A stretch of 64,000 nt of DNA from Asterias rubens. Lineage: Eukaryota; Echinodermata; Asteroidea; Forcipulatida; Asteriidae. Position 1 is the first letter of the stretch; each line of letters starts with the position of its first letter. Positions 20,177 to 33,449 of the stretch are shown here, one piece after another. The notes beneath the pieces were generated by a model. It saw only the letters and a list, made by a program, of their open reading frames with translations. It was not told the origin of the DNA and searched no databases. The stretch spans positions 15,481,776-15,545,775 of the forward strand of contig NC_047072.1 in NCBI RefSeq assembly GCF_902459465.1. Direction: 5' to 3'. The position numbers were made by a program, and so were the translations under genes.

Positions 20177-21235
20177 AGCGGTATGTATTCATGTATTCAA
20201 GTACGAACGCGGTATACCTTCACTGTTGCCGCGGAGACAATCGTGCAGACGAGTCCATTTTTATAAGAGGGTAGTAATAGTTTCTAATACTGTAAAGCTT
20301 GAACCGGAGGGCATCTGTGAATCTTTTTTATTTTGATTTAACTGCTTTATTGGTTGATTAGGGCCTAACTTTACGAAGTCATCTTCAAATGCATTACTAT
20401 TTATCTGTTTAATATCCGTGAGCTGCCTCATGCAAATAAATAATGCCCACGGTCAATGGTAATGGTCCAATGCAATCCTTTAACCCGATGTGTTCTGCTC
20501 GGACTGTGTACACTGGACAAGTTGCAACATAAAATATAGTTTGTATTAATACTACCAGTCCCAAAATTCATTATTTGTTTACTGACAAATGTTTTTTTAT
20601 TTTAAGTTTTCATCTAAAAAGTGATTTTGAAAACCATGGTCGACATGTGGAAGTTTGATATGTGAGTCTTGTGGACAAGTTTCACAGGGCAGTCGTGTGC
20701 GGATCGCAGGGATTCCGGAAAATTTCAGTAACTCTTTTCAGATGTCGATGTATTTTAAAGGTATTATAGCTAATCATCGACATACACTCTACTTGCCCAA
20801 GATATTGCAAGACAAGGTTTCATATAGCAGCTGTACTTTTGTTTTGTTTTAAGCAACTGTAACCACGAAAAATACTTCTCACTTCCAAGCAATCATAACA
20901 ATTAATATAAGGCTCACATAGGGTAAAGACACCGTGAAATGCAAAAAAGGAACAGTGACTCAAATTGTAGTTTGCCTTAAACAAAAAACAAGAAACAAAT
21001 TTATTGATAAATCGATCAACAAATGCAAACCAGTGGTTGAAATAAATAAATTAAATTGAGCAATAAACAATGAAAATACCTTCAGACTAATGGATATTGA
21101 TGGTAGAAACTGTAAATAAAGAAAATGTGGAGTGTTTCCCTTGCACTTCCAGGTTGCTATATAAACATAGTGAGTAGTTGACTTTTGCAAAACCTGTTCA
21201 TTACAAAACACTTTAAACAATTTACAAACTAGGCG
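20177..21235. other. No gene seen
   Basis: AT-rich sequence without convincing exons. A few donor-like GT sites occur, but no frame connects them. Confidence 0.4.
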
Positions 21236-21288
21236 AGTGCTAGAAGGGTTACAGCTCGATGGCCGAAGGTTCAATAGTCTGAATGTTC

Positions 21289-21366
21289 GATAGTCCAAAT
21301 TGACAATAAGGTCCGATAGTCCGAATTGACAATAAGGTCCGATAGTCCGAATTGACAATAAGGTTT
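21289..21366. repeat. 26-bp tandem repeat, three copies
   Basis: Unit GATAGTCCGAATTGACAATA plus AGGTCC, starting near 21289, 21315 and 21341. Related TTCGGACTA-type phrases continue in scattered and inverted form to about 21530. Confidence 0.75.
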
Positions 21367-21789
21367 GATCGTCGATTCGGACCTTATTTGGACCAGTGAA
21401 CCTTCAGATCAATGAACCTTCGGACTATCGTATCAAATGTACGGGTTAATGAAACCTACTTCATTTTGGGACTAATGAACCCCCTGTTATGGGAAATTTG
21501 TGCGTTCGGACAATCAAACCTTCGGACTAACGGACCTTTGGGTGGACACCGCTAGAAGACCGTACAGAAATGTAAACAGTGGTGGATATGGGAAAACTAA
21601 CTTGAATGAACATTTTAAATGGGTCTTCTACCTATGTTGCACAACCGCCTAGCCTTTATACATTATCAAACCCTCTCAGTCTGTGCTTTGGATATTTAAG
21701 TATTTGGATTGGAAAGAATAAATTTTAACTAAAATGAGCAAAATAATTGTTGGTAATTGCACAGTATAAATGTCATTCTTACATTTGGA

Positions 21790-22470
21790 ACCATTCAGAA
21801 TGCACCATCCACATCAGTCAAGAACTTTGGTGCATATTTTGATTGAATTGTCTATGACTGATCAAATAGACCTGCTTTCGTTTACACCAAACTCTTTCCA
21901 ACTTGTGTTAATCTTACGACTTGAGTTGAGTCCCAGCCTTGCAACGTAACATGCAAACCCTAAGATTAACGTTTCGTGAAAACGGCTCCAGCTTTGCAAG
22001 TCTGTTCGATTTCATGTGTCACAGATTAGGAAGTATGTATCTGACGATTCATAACATCATGTGATTCGCAGCCATGTTCTTTCTCGGTTAGATTGTTGTA
22101 ATGGGCTGCTTACAGAAAACCCACATGCATATTTTAAAAGAGACTTCACAGTTTGCAGAACTGGGCTGCTCGTGTTATATTTAGGTTAAATCGTCGTCGT
22201 GATGCCATGCTCCTTCTAAGATCGCTTCATTGGTTACCAATTAAACAGAGGATTGCAATTAAGATTATTTTATTTGTATGAACATTTCTTTATAAATCAG
22301 GCACCAGAGTAATTTAATGAGTGTCTAGAGTTGTATCAGTTTTTGCGTACACATCTTCACTCCAATGCAGATCCATCTCGGCTAACTTTTCCCATGACTC
22401 GCAGTAAGGCAGGAGATCAAACTTTCACAGTTTTTACAGCAGCTTAGGGGTAGGGGTGGAACGAACTTCC
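21790..22470 (+). pseudogene. Decayed non-LTR retrotransposon, C-terminal RT fragment
   Basis: Reading the plus strand across stops and frameshifts recovers the familiar end of LINE ORF2: SVKNFGAYFD near 21818, RLDYCNGLL near 22090, then LQNWAARVIFRLNRRRDAML and RSLHWLPIKQRIAIKIILF (22140-22275), and an F-x-A-A-WNELP-like end near 22430-22465. Several in-frame stops make it non-functional. Motif style is unlike the CR1-like LINE at 11.1-15.1 kb, so it is a different family. Confidence 0.65.
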
Positions 22471-24506
22471 TTCTTAAACGAGGAGTGTTTCCCTTGCACT
22501 GTCAGGCTGCCATGTGACCCTGTGGAGAAAAGAAAGAAACACACAATGTTGACCTGAACATATGTTGATTGTGTAATACTATCCGTAGTATGATAGGCTA
22601 ATACCTATTGCAAGCAAATAAGTTAACGTAAATGTCAGAAAATTGTGTTGTTAAAATCACACATGAAGATACCATTTTTCACGTCAGGTACCTCTCTGTG
22701 CAGACGTCTTACGTGAGCATGAATTAAGCCCAAAGTGGTGACGTCACCTAACAACACAATGTTTTGACCTTCACGTTCACGTGTTTGCTGGCATAACATG
22801 CAGCTCATAAAACCTACCTAATACTTACGGGCTAAAGTGAGGTTCGAGGCAACACCATCACAAATAAAGACTCTCATGTAATTTCAAATCTTATTTAAGT
22901 TTTAGTGTTTAAATTTTTTAAACATTTTGTTATTATGTTTTATTATTGTTTCTAAAAAAAACAACAATTATGTTTAATTATAAAAACCAACAACAACAAA
23001 AACAGTGAATTTGGTACTTTTTGCATTGCTTGAGACTCTACTCTCTAGATACAAAAGTTCCAACAACAATGCAAAACAAGTAACCTTGTGTAGAACTAGA
23101 ACTTTAGAAGTAGGGGCTCAATTTTAATAACCTGTGTGTGTCGGTGCAACCGCCACTGACGACAGTGCTTTTTGTGGAACCATGGAGGTAGAAACTACCT
23201 CCATGGTGGAACCAGTGAGTTATATGAATAATAACACATGTTTTGTTAAGTTTTACTTCAAAACAAAACTTGTTCTTTTAAGTAAGAAGCCCCAAACCAA
23301 GTTACCGGTAACTCCATGGAGGTAGATTTTTGCAATATTATTTGTCAACGCAAATTTATGAGTAGTTTAATTAAGAAACTTAACAGCAAGCTCACCTGTT
23401 TTGATTTCATGATGCCAACACAGTATGCACCAACCATCACCACTGCCTTGAGCAAGGCTACTGATTTCATCGAATATTCGGCCGGTGCAAATCATTTGTT
23501 TACAAAAGTGTCATTGCCTTTCATCAATCAATACACGCTGTGTGCAGTGTGTGTGTGTTGGCATGATGCATATAAATGGCGGCTTCTTCTTCTTTTTCCT
23601 TGCGACCTGTCGTCGACGTGAGCAGATCTCTTGCATGTTGCATGCCTTGAGAAAACTGGCTACTTGACAGCTGCTTCTATATCTTGTTCTTCAAGTTTAT
23701 CAACCAAGTCAGACCAAGTTAAGACGAAGTTATTTATTTAATATGCACGTCAAAGTTCCCGATGAAAATCCGTACTCAAAAGTACAACCATACACACACG
23801 ACGTCTAGTGTGTAGGCATAATAAATACACGCTGACAGGTTTGTTGATCGTTCATTCATACATGTGACTTCCCGAACCCATCCAATACAGGGTGTACTGT
23901 TTGATAGCATATACATGTTGAATATTCATTGATTTAACGACATCGACCAATCAGATGCGTCCGTACGATTTCGGCTGAAGTGCCCATAGGCTGTGCACAA
24001 ACTGATGACAACTTGTACAAGTCGTTAAAGGGGGGGTACAGAATTGGTAAGAAAAAACCTCGTAAAAAATTCCTAAGATCACAGATTTACATAATACTTA
24101 CACGGTCTAATGATAATGATAGTAGAAAACATCCCTTGAAATATTTCCGTCCATAATGCCATATTTGATGAGAAAGAAAGAAAAGTAATTTTCCGATCGG
24201 ACTTTATCGCTCCGGTAGCGTTTTATTAATTTTTTGAATCAATTTCGTAGATACTGCCCTCACACGACCAATAATAGTTATTTTGTTTTCTCAATTCGGC
24301 ACGCGTAAATAATTCGCGAACGGTCGGTTACTGGTTCGCAGCAAACGTCGTTCTCAAGGATGATCGATCTCGCCGCGCAAAGCGCACCAAATTAACCCTC
24401 CGTGGAGATGAGCCAAGCATATGAGGTTGTAGTGTTATTCACGTCGATGAGTTGGCCACGTTGCTGCTCTAGACACACGCACGAACACACACACGTAAGC
24501 TAAGTC
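22471..24506. other. No gene seen; scattered short repeats
   Basis: Contains the hairpin at 23179-23207, a related CTCCATGGAGGTAG at 23312, and a MITE end at 24007-24028. 24340-24500 is CpG-richer than its surroundings and lies just before the candidate first exon at 24507. Confidence 0.45.
23179..23207. repeat. Perfect 13-bp hairpin, 3-nt loop
   Basis: ACCATGGAGGTAG, AAA, CTACCTCCATGGT. Same core as 19374-19420. Confidence 0.85.
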
Positions 24507-27500
24507 ATGCCTGAGACCAGCACTATGGCCAGTTCAAGCCCAATGAAGTGAGTATTTTGTTTAATTTAGAATCCAACAAACTTGTCATTTCATCATCTGA
24601 TTTTTTTTTTTTTTTTTTCAATAAGAAAATCTTCACCGTCAAATCGGAAAATCTTCGTGTGGCATTCCAACGATACCACTAATAATAGTATCGTTGGTCA
24701 CAGTTTAGCTACGTCAAAAGCACTCTGAAATCTCTGTGAACTCATGATTTTGACAGTTTTACGAAATTATTTCTCTTTCACCTTGTTAAAATTTTAGGGC
24801 CTTGAAAAAAAAGCCAGACAAAAACTGAGACTGGCCTCTGTCTCTGTGAATTTGTTCAGTCAGTCACTGAAAATAAGCTATTTTTTTATTCCTACATTTT
24901 AGTCCTAGTGGTGGCAGTGCATCTAGATAGGCCTACTCTACCATGCTGTTTCAACACCTGTGGATAAGGAGTTCCATGAACAACAAACCCTTCCCTCTGT
25001 TTTAATTAAAATGTAAGTTATCAGATTTGTGTTAGACTTTCCAAGATAAGTAATGTTTGTATCAAAAAAACAAGTTGTGATAAACATTTTCTCTATCAAA
25101 TGGATGAAACCAGGAATGTTTTTTAATTGGTTATCGAGGGTGGTTCATCAAACACAAGTCAAACTCAAAGGTGTTGATTTATTTTAAAAGGTTATGTGAT
25201 GGTTGAGGTGAAAGCTCAATCACAAAAGGAAAACAAAAGATAGTTATGTGGCAGAGTAAATGCAGTTTATTTGCAAGGCATCTAACATGACAAGACGAGA
25301 CTATAAAAAAAGTTTTTTAAAGAAATTTATTGGTGTGGCTTTCTCTTTTTCAGCAACCCTGTGGGAACTACCAACGGTTAAGATGAATTCTTTGAAGACA
25401 GTGACTCGATTTCCTCTGGATTGTAAGTTCAGTATGCTTCTCTGTTTTTGCATTGCAAAGATAATAAAATTGACTAATAAATTGATCTTTGCAATTTTTA
25501 AAATAGTTTTATTTCTTCCTAAAGTGGCCACCTAAAAACAAAAAATGGCTGACATTTTTCAGTTGAAATTAATCTTGACCTTTTTCTAACAGCCATCCTG
25601 CTAGTGCTAGAGTACGTTAAACTTCCTACGAATGCGAAAGCGAAGCGACTATGGCGTGAATTTGACGTCACAACTCCGTTTTCGCTGCGAATATTTGCAA
25701 GAGTCGAGCACAGGCCAACTTCCGCGAATATTTGTTGCGAATTTGTGACGTCAACATTCGCTTCGCATTCGCATTCCCAGGAAGTATGAACCGGGCTTTA
25801 CAATACTTTAGGTAGAACAATGTTTTGTGCACTTTAAACAATTTATGCATGTTGAAAGTAGCTTTTTTAGGTGAAAACAAATAAATAAAAAAGAAAACAT
25901 ACATGTAACTGATTTTTGTTTTGTTTTGCCGCAGTCTTATGATGAAAGATGTCACTACTTAAAGCCTTTTTAGTCAGAGTTTGTTTCAGTAATTCACCTC
26001 GAGGTACTCCAATCTGATTAAGCCTTCTTTGTTTTCTTTTTTATTGAAATTGATGTGTAAAAATGCAAGTAAATTTCAGCGTTCAGTTTTATCAGATCAG
26101 ACAGTAGTTTACTTAGATTTTATGAAATTTTTGGCTCGTATCTGGGCCCAATTTCATGGCTCTGCTTACCGTAACGTAAGCAAAGAGTCAGCGCTTACTT
26201 AAGCAGGGAATTCTGCGCGTATGTCAAGCGTATTTAACAGGTTAACAGTGAATTTTTGCATGTGCACGCGTGTACTCGACGTTACTAAAATACTAGTCAT
26301 TATTCGCTTACACCGCTAGCGCAAAAATTCTGCGCTTGCACAGTAAGTGAAGTAATGGTGATCGCAAGCACAAAATACTGCGGTAAGCAGAGCCATGAAA
26401 TTAGGCCCCGGTCATGCTTATTTTGTATTGTAAATTTGTTTGAAGAAAATTGAATCATGGTAAGTTTGGTTGGGGAGAAAAGGTTAGTTTTTTCTTTTTT
26501 CTAATGTGGCTTGGTTAAAACAACAGTTTAGTAAAATGAAAATTTATCTTATTGTTTCTATTTCCCTCCAATTTCAGGCCTAGCACTCTTGATGACCTAC
26601 CGTTTTTTCAAGTTAAAGTATTGGGCGATTCCTTCACGAGGTACTTGCCGAGGAACTTAAACAGTGACTGGTTTCTTCCTGATGTTGTAACCCAGCCAGG
26701 AGCAACATATTTCTTGCAAAATCGGAAAAATTTTCCTTGAAATGTAGTGTCATAGATATGTAAATACTTCAACAAATAATGACCATAAAAAAGTTACTTG
26801 ATACTTTGTAGGAAACACTGCAGCTGTTGATAGTTTTGAGAAAAGATTATTTTCGAAATGATATGGTTTGGACAATTGGTCATCAGAAAATATGTGAAGC
26901 TGAGAAACAATTTGATTCATGTATGAATCGTTCCGCTGTTGCCAGATATGTGGTTGGTAGCGCTAAACATTGATGAACTCTATGTTTATGTGAACATATT
27001 ATGGTGATATTTTTTAAAATTTGGTTTGGCTGTCACATAGACAAAAACCAATCTGTGTCCCTTAATGTTATTTGTTATTTATTATAGCAAGGTACATGGA
27101 CTTAGGTGTCTGATTTTTGTGTTTAAGGTACTATACAGGATTGGTAGAGCTGACAAAATAGTAGTAGTGAATGTGATGGGATCAGCTAATGCCTTTTTTC
27201 TTTTTTCTTGAGGTTTTCAGATTCAGTTTTGTCGAACATGACTTAATTTCAGAGGGAAGTTTTTCACAGAAAAGAATGTCTCTGGTATGAATTTCATTGT
27301 CAAAACTGAAATAAAGCAACATTTTTGTATCCTTACCGATTCTGTGTAATACAAAAATGTACCTTGAAGGTAAAAAGCAATGTTCATATGATTGCTTTAC
27401 AGGGTTTTCATTATTAATATTTAACTTATTTTATGCAATACTAAACATTCCAAAATGTCCTAACAGTTGTATTACAAGTTGGATGTGATACTACAAAAAG

Positions 27501-30500
27501 CAAGAAAATAAGTATCAAGTGGAAAGTATTTTAACTTGGGTAATTAACAGGTCTCCTAATTACTTGGGTGTCCCTGCAATTACTTTTAATTGTACTGCCA
27601 CAATACTTGTGTGTAAATCTTTTATATAATTGTATTTTTTCTGTTTTATATAATTGTGTGTACATGGAAATGTTGGTAACTGTGTGAGACATTCATGCTG
27701 CTGAAAGAAGAAACCGAAAACAAATAAATGTTTCCATAAAACAGGAAAAAGTGTGACAGAGTTTTCATTTTGTTGGTATTAAAAACTATTAATTTGACTA
27801 CTGAACCCCCACAAGAGGTGCAAATAAATAAATAAATAAATGAATATGTGGGATTGGGCTCGTGACGGTGATGCCTTACAAGAAAATAGTGCATCTGAAA
27901 TAAGAGTATAAACCAATGAGATTTTTTTAGCATCTGAAAAATGCTTTAAAATTGTTATTTGTTGAGTGAAAAGTTAAAGTGAAAAGTTTGTGAGACCAAA
28001 TGTAAGAAAAACAAAACTGTTTTCCCAGTAGCTGACTGGCAATGGGGTACAAGTTTTTCTTCACAACGAAACCACGAGACGCTAAATAGTCTGGTACCTC
28101 ACTGTTTACCAAACACAGCTTTCAGATTTCTCGTAGTAAGTAGGAAGCCGCACACAATCAACTTGCCTAGCGTTTTCTTACGCAGCAGCTGATTAGTCAA
28201 GAAGGCAACGTAGTACAGTCTGACCAATCACAATCGGGCTCTCATTTTTTAGCCATGCTGGACATTTTGATTCAAACGATTACGCTGAAAAAGACATATT
28301 CTGTAAAGGTTTTTGACTGTTTTGGGTTTCCTTAGGAAAAACGAACATAGTAAAATACTAGATGAATAGTGTATCTAACACTCATTAAGGAAAATTATTC
28401 TGCCCAATTTAGTTAAATATTATGAAAATGACTTTTACGGAGACCCTTATTTCTTCTCAAAATCCGTGATGCTTTTGGTCTCATATTTCTGTATTTTTAG
28501 CACAAAAAATCGTGTTATTAATTTTCTAGGTACAATAAAACATTATCGCTTCGTTGTGTGATGTTTTTTTTCGTTACAGTGTTTAATTTTCCCGAAATGA
28601 ATTTTTGAAAACGTGTCCTCCAAGCAGAAGCTCATAAGATACGCAGCGAATAGCTGTGTTTTAAATATTATAAAAACGACTTACGGAGACCCTTATTTCT
28701 GCACAAAATCCGTGATGTTTTTGGTCTCATATTTCTGTATTTTTAACACAAAAAATCGTGTTATTAATTTTCTAGGTACAATAAAACATTATCGCTTCGT
28801 TGTGTGATGTTTTTTTTTCGTTACAGTGTTTTATTTTCCCGAAATGAATTTTTGAAAACATGTTCTCCAAGCTTACTATTTATTGATAACGGTCATGCAT
28901 CCGACTGACTGTACAAGGGTAACATGGTCTATACACGTACACCTACACGCAGTTTGCAATACATACACATTTCCACACACACACGACGTGCAGTTGCATG
29001 GCCGTACGTGAAAGAGCTCATTATATATGCGGATGACCCTTCAGTGGCCTTTCAGTAGACGACCGCAAACGGCCGGGCCACCTCCGCCCTAAAGCCTGAA
29101 TGGGAATGAGTGTACCAACGGCGCTGAGACGCATGAGGGCGATATTCAAAAATCTATACAGGGAAATTTGCAAGCCTGGACCGTGCGTGGCTATTCAATG
29201 ATTTCATGCAAAATGTGTAATCGGTTTTTCACTATTTTCTCGGGACCCAGATGGCTGATCGATCTCAAACTTCTACAGGTTTGTCAGTTTATGTATATGG
29301 TGGCTTACATTAAGTGCTTACACTGCCAGCAACTGTTTTGTTAGTAAAAACCAGACCTGTACCCGGCCTTTAATGAGGAGTCAAAATCGGGGAGCCATCA
29401 GTTCGCGCGAGAGCAGTGAGTTCGCGCGAGAGCAGTGTTGTCGGGGGAGCACTATCTCAGCACGTGGGGCCGATTTAACGACTTGTCCACAAGTCTAGGA
29501 CTGGAGGCACTTGTAGTTGAACATCCCGTCCCATGTACCTGATTATCCATGCATTACCAGTGCATATGTACATACATATTTAAAAAATAATTTTCTTATT
29601 CTGAAATAAAACCAAAATCCCAGCAGTAGCCTTCCGGCATCAGACTTAGTTTTGACATGGTTGAGAAGAACCACTATTTTGTTTGACTATTTTGAATGAC
29701 TACTATTTTGTTTACTCTAAAGATTAAGAATTGAAAAGGTCTATTTTGGTTGTGGGGGGTGGGGATCCACATGAGTTTCTGTGTGCATGCAGAAGCTCAC
29801 TCTAGTGGCTCAGAATATTTACTGGATCAGAATTTTACAAAGCCAGGACAAAAACAAGAAAAATAATCCTAATCCCTTACGTGCATCTGTTTGTATTTTA
29901 TTAGAACAAGCACATCAATCTTCTCTTACACAATTTTGTGTAAGAGAAAATTGATTTAAATTATAACCACTTGCCTCGGGCATGGGTTCCAGTGTAAAAT
30001 TTTAGGCCTGTTTTTAAACAATCTAAACAAATTATAAACTATTTTATTTATGAACATTTTTATGTAGGTTACCATCATAAACCTCGGTGAAAAGCCACGG
30101 CACGCCTACTATCAACCCGTCAGTTTTTGTGGAACATGAACATCTTTTGCAAGCTGTTCTGACCACAAACTAAGATCACATTCTCCCATTCATGACTTCG
30201 AAGAGATATGTACAAGGTTTTCATACAGGTGGTGTTGGCAACAGTTGCATGTATTGTCCACACCAAAGGATGACTTTGACAGTAATGATGCTGATATCAA
30301 TGATGAGTCACAGACACAATTACCCAGTCAAAGGTAAGTGTTCTCTACATCAAAATGAAATTTCAGAATCTTTGTTTTTTACCCATAATGAAACCTTGGA
30401 CTGTAATGATCCATTAGGTTTAACAATAATTCGAGAACCCCTCCCCCCAATAACAACAAAGATGTATAAATTAATATAAATAAATAAAAAAGTATAAAAC

Positions 30501-31254
30501 AAAGGTTATTTCAATGTTTGTGAACTTCATTTAAAGGAACACATTGCCTTGGATTGGACGAGTTGGTCATTGAAAAGCATTTGAAACCGTTATGAAAAGC
30601 ATATGGTTAGATAGATAATTAAAAAGTAGAATATAATGATCCACACAAATTTGCTTTTACAACATCTTTCTAACCATACATTATATATCGAACGGTTACA
30701 AACGCTTTTTATATACCAACTCGTCCGATCCAAGGCAACGTGTCCAATGTGTTGGCTGGCTCATGGAAAAACACTAACAATTAACAAATGAACAAAAACA
30801 AACAAGAATTTTTGTTTTTCCCACTAAGATGTAGGCCTACAAACCCATTTTTCTCAGCGTGATGTCATTGGATGTTTTGGATGTTGAAAAAGGTTATCAA
30901 ATACAATGGCTATTTACACCATTTCAACGTGAGGTTAACAAAAAATTCCCCACTCACAGTCACATGAAGACTCTATGTCTATTGGAAAATGAGGATGAAT
31001 TTGACATTTTCCTTGGCCTTTAATAAAATCTGACTGCATTATTGAAAAATTAAACATTTTTCATTTAAACATTGAAATTGTTCATTCTTTATGTTTAATT
31101 TTCCAGTATCTTGACTGGCCATCCCAAGAAGCATAGGAGAGGAGATATCACACCCCCCCCCCCCTTGCACTCATACAAAAGAGACGGACCCCATCACCAT
31201 AAGCAAAACAGCTCTCAGGCGGAACAGTTCAAGAAAGAGGCACAGAATGCATGA
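24507..31254 (+). CDS. Candidate spliced gene of unknown function, poorly resolved
   Basis: Not recognised. Evidence is splice grammar only. Exon 1, 24507-24547, starts ATG and ends at a GTGAGT donor. Three cassette-like exons follow, all phase 2 to phase 2 and all multiples of three: 25354-25422 (69 nt), 26578-26640 (63 nt, weak GTACTT donor) and 30154-30333 (180 nt, GTAAGT). A last exon runs 31107-31254 to TGA. Exon 1 + 30154-30333 + last exon gives an uninterrupted 122-residue protein with an acidic middle (DDFDSNDADINDESQTQ) and a Pro/His-rich end. The 69-nt exon contains an in-frame TAA, so including it would truncate the product. If the 26578 exon is not cut at 26640 it reads on through VLGDSFTRYLP and TQPGATYFL, resembling the start of an SGNH/GDSL hydrolase, then stops at 26740. 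Could be a decayed gene or non-coding RNA. Confidence 0.3.
25600..25800. mobile_element. Palindromic MITE with TGACGTCA arms
   Basis: The left end TTCCTACGAATGCGAAAGCG and the right end (inverse of GCGAATGCGAAGCGAATGTT) pair; inner arms carry TTTGACGTCAC and GTGACGTCAA. Relative of 9900-10085. It lies in an intron of the candidate 24.5-31.3 kb gene. Confidence 0.7.
26151..26405. mobile_element. 255-bp MITE with ~27-bp terminal inverted repeats
   Basis: The left end GGGCCCAATTTCATGGCTCT continues GCTTACCG; the right end CGGTAAGCAGAGCCATGAAA continues TTAGGCCCC. A divergent relative lies at 51326-51520. Confidence 0.8.
26741..28400. other. No gene seen
   Basis: AT-rich DNA with short chance frames only. 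Confidence 0.4.
28410..28866. repeat. Tandem duplication, period ~246 bp
   Basis: ACGGAGACCCTTATTTCT...AAATCCGTGATG...TCGTGTTATTAATTTTCTAG is present at about 28437-28610 and again at 28681-28860 with only small differences. Confidence 0.8.
29371..29496 (-). mobile_element. 145-bp MITE, copy 2 (reverse, one end missing)
   Basis: Reverse complement of 20032-20161. The TTAACGACTTGTACAAG end is replaced by CGGCCTT, so this copy is truncated on its left. Confidence 0.8.
29785..30015 (+). mobile_element. Fragment related to the GART intron 7 hAT-like element
   Basis: GCTCAGAATATTTACTGGAT and CAGAATTTTACAAAGCC resemble 51670-51715, and the GCCTCGGGC...TCCAGTGTAAAATT end resembles 52530-52560. Also contains a hairpin TTCTCTTACACA/TGTGTAAGAGAA at about 29914-29950. 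Confidence 0.4.
30535..30746. mobile_element. MITE with GGACGAGTTGG-type inverted ends
   Basis: Flanked on the left by TTAA. The left end AGGAACACATTGCCTTGGAT runs into TGGACGAGTTGG; the right arm CCAACTCGTCCGATCCAAGG runs into CAACGTGTCC. Inner arms carry AACCGTT...CATATGGTTAG and the reverse. Confidence 0.75.
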
Positions 31255-31469
31255 GACTTGAGCAGTTACAGTACAGGTGTCAAAGCTTCTTCCATGTTAA
31301 AAAAAAACAAAAAATCTGGTAAGTAACTTTTTGCAATGACAGCAGCGACAAAATTAGCTTAGCTAATCTACACAATCGCTTGAAAAAATTTACATTGTTT
31401 TTGTTGTAAAGCATTGATTTTTACTGATTCTTATAATGAAGTTTGGTATGTATTTAACATCTATTATAT

Positions 31470-31672
31470 CGTTGTGGTACCCGCTGCCAAAGCATATGAT
31501 TCGAACTGCCTCTAGCTTACGGGCAGCCTCGGTAGTCTAGTTGGTAAGACACTGCTCTAGAATTGCAAGGGCTGGGGTTCGAATCCCACCCGAGTAACAT
31601 GCCTGTGATAGTTTTTCAGAGTATACAGTGCTAACACACATCGGTGTATGGGTAAAAAAAAAAAAAATTAAT
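31470..31672 (+). mobile_element. tRNA-derived SINE, plus orientation
   Basis: A-box-like TAGTCTAGTTGG at 31533-31544 and a perfect B box GGTTCGAATCC at 31576-31586 give an internal RNA polymerase III promoter. The tail TACAGTGCTAACACACATCG ends in an A run near 31654-31667. A second copy is reversed at 56770-56990. The extra sequence on both sides of the tRNA-like part rules out a plain tRNA gene. Confidence 0.8.
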
Positions 31673-31734
31673 ATTCTTTATCCCCGATGCAAATTTAACA
31701 TCTATTGTATGTATGGTAGTTTCTGTGCATGCAT

Positions 31735-32105
31735 CTAAAGACACTGGACACTATTGGTAATTGTCAAAGACCAGTCTTCTCATTTAATGTATCTTAACAT
31801 ATGCACCAAATAAAGAACCTGTGAAAATTTTAACTCAATTGGTCGTCAAAATTGCGAGATAATAATGGATGAAAAAACACCCTTGTCGCACAAAGTTGTG
31901 TAAAGTGCTTGATTTCCGGACCTCAAAATCTAATTCTGAGGTCTTGATATGAAATTAAAATATTTTAGTGGAAAATTACTTCTTTCTCGAAAACTACATT
32001 ACTTCAGAGGGAGCCATTTCTTACAATGTGCTATACTACCAACCTCTCAATTGCTTGTTACCAAGTAAGTTTTTTATGCTAACAATTATTTTGAGTAATT
32101 ACCAG
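31735..32105 (+). mobile_element. TTAA-type MITE copy, right end truncated
   Basis: Begins AGACACTGGACACTATTGGT and follows the family to GAGTAATTACCAGTAATT, where the terminal inverted repeat is lost. Confidence 0.75.
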
Positions 32106-32511
32106 TAATTGTGAGAATAAAAGACAAACCAGAACAGAAAATGAATATTTTGATTGTCATACTCGGTTTAGGCCTATTTGTTTTTATATAACGATATAAT
32201 CTGCTTGGTTATGCCAATAGTACCAGCATGTCAGAGTTTGTTCATGTATCGCCTTTAAAACCACCAAGCTCGTAGCTAGGGGGGGGGGGGGGGCAGGGCG
32301 TCAGATCCCCTCTCCAACCAAAAAAAGCCTCCAAAATATATTTTTTTAAATGAGCTCAACGATTGACCACATGGCTTGAATATGTGGTCATTGCGATTTG
32401 TACAAACCATGTTAATGTTTCACTAGGAAGAAATTGGATCTCAGCGGTCATCACAGCTGGAGAGTGAAATAAGGTTAATTACTCACTATGTTTGTTTGCT
32501 TTTTTCTGCAG

Positions 32512-32704
32512 AGGAGCCTCTACTCCTTCAGTTTATGTCTGGTGTTGGCCTTGACAAGGACTCAAGGAAGCAAAAGAAAGTAACCTGGGCACTTAGTGTG
32601 ACACACGGACAACTTCAGCAAAAGGTTTCAGGATGATGGGGAAGTTGTGGAACAAATGCCCCTCCATATCTACAGGGACTTAAGATGTATGCTGAGGCAC
32701 AGGT
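32512..32704 (+). other. Possible exon with split coding potential
   Basis: Preceded by TTTTTTCTGCAG and followed by CACAG-GTAC. From 32514 one frame reads EPLLLQFMSGVGLDKDSRKQ for 41 codons to a stop; the second half reads well in another frame (RFQDDGEVVEQMPLHIYRDL). Either a frameshift has broken it or one frame is chance. A further acceptor-like site at 33131 opens a 32-codon frame starting ELGSLQGGTEYLF. No function can be given. Confidence 0.2.
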
Positions 32705-33449
32705 ACTTTTGTTTGAACAAATCTATGAACTTCAGTTTATGTAATGCCAAGGCGAATTGTTATTGGTAGAATAACAATCACATGATGCTTTACCAAGGTT
32801 AATACATGGTTCAGATGAACAAAAGTGCATGCTGTAACCCAAGCACAATGATAAAACATTTTTTGTAACTGTAATCTTTTATCATGGCATAACAAAATGC
32901 TGTGATATTGTCCATGGGTTTTTCACACACTCTGGGACAAATAGCACCATCTGTTTTACCTCAGATTCCACTCGCTCATTGCTCATTGCGTGTACAAAAC
33001 CCATGGACACCATCACAGCGGGCAACTAATGAATGGGTCCAAGCCTGGGTTTTCATTTTTACCAATGTCTTTGCTTCCATCACTATTATTTAAAGAAAGT
33101 GACAAAATAAAACATTGTTTCTTCATTGTAGGAACTAGGCTCATTGCAAGGAGGCACGGAATACTTGTTTTGCCACGGACAGCAATATAGTGATGCTGCA
33201 GCACCTGAAGGCAAGATGCCACACTGAGCTGGAAGGGAAGACAGGAGGGATAAGTCACCAAGATGCAAGCTCGATTGACTATTAAGTCACTGATGGTGAG
33301 ATTGAAGCTTTGTGATTTGTGGAGTCACAGGATCAATCTTTGTGAATTAGATAATTCTACTTTTAGCCCTTTTTATCCTAGCTAAACCCATTTTCTCAAT
33401 TTTCTAGTGTGTTCTTTAAAAAAGCTATCCAACTGTATAATATAGTATA

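Noticed and set aside
31521-31600. Apparent tRNA gene with A and B boxes
   Set aside because: Sequence before and after the tRNA-like part, an A-rich tail and a second reversed copy at 56.8 kb show it is a SINE.
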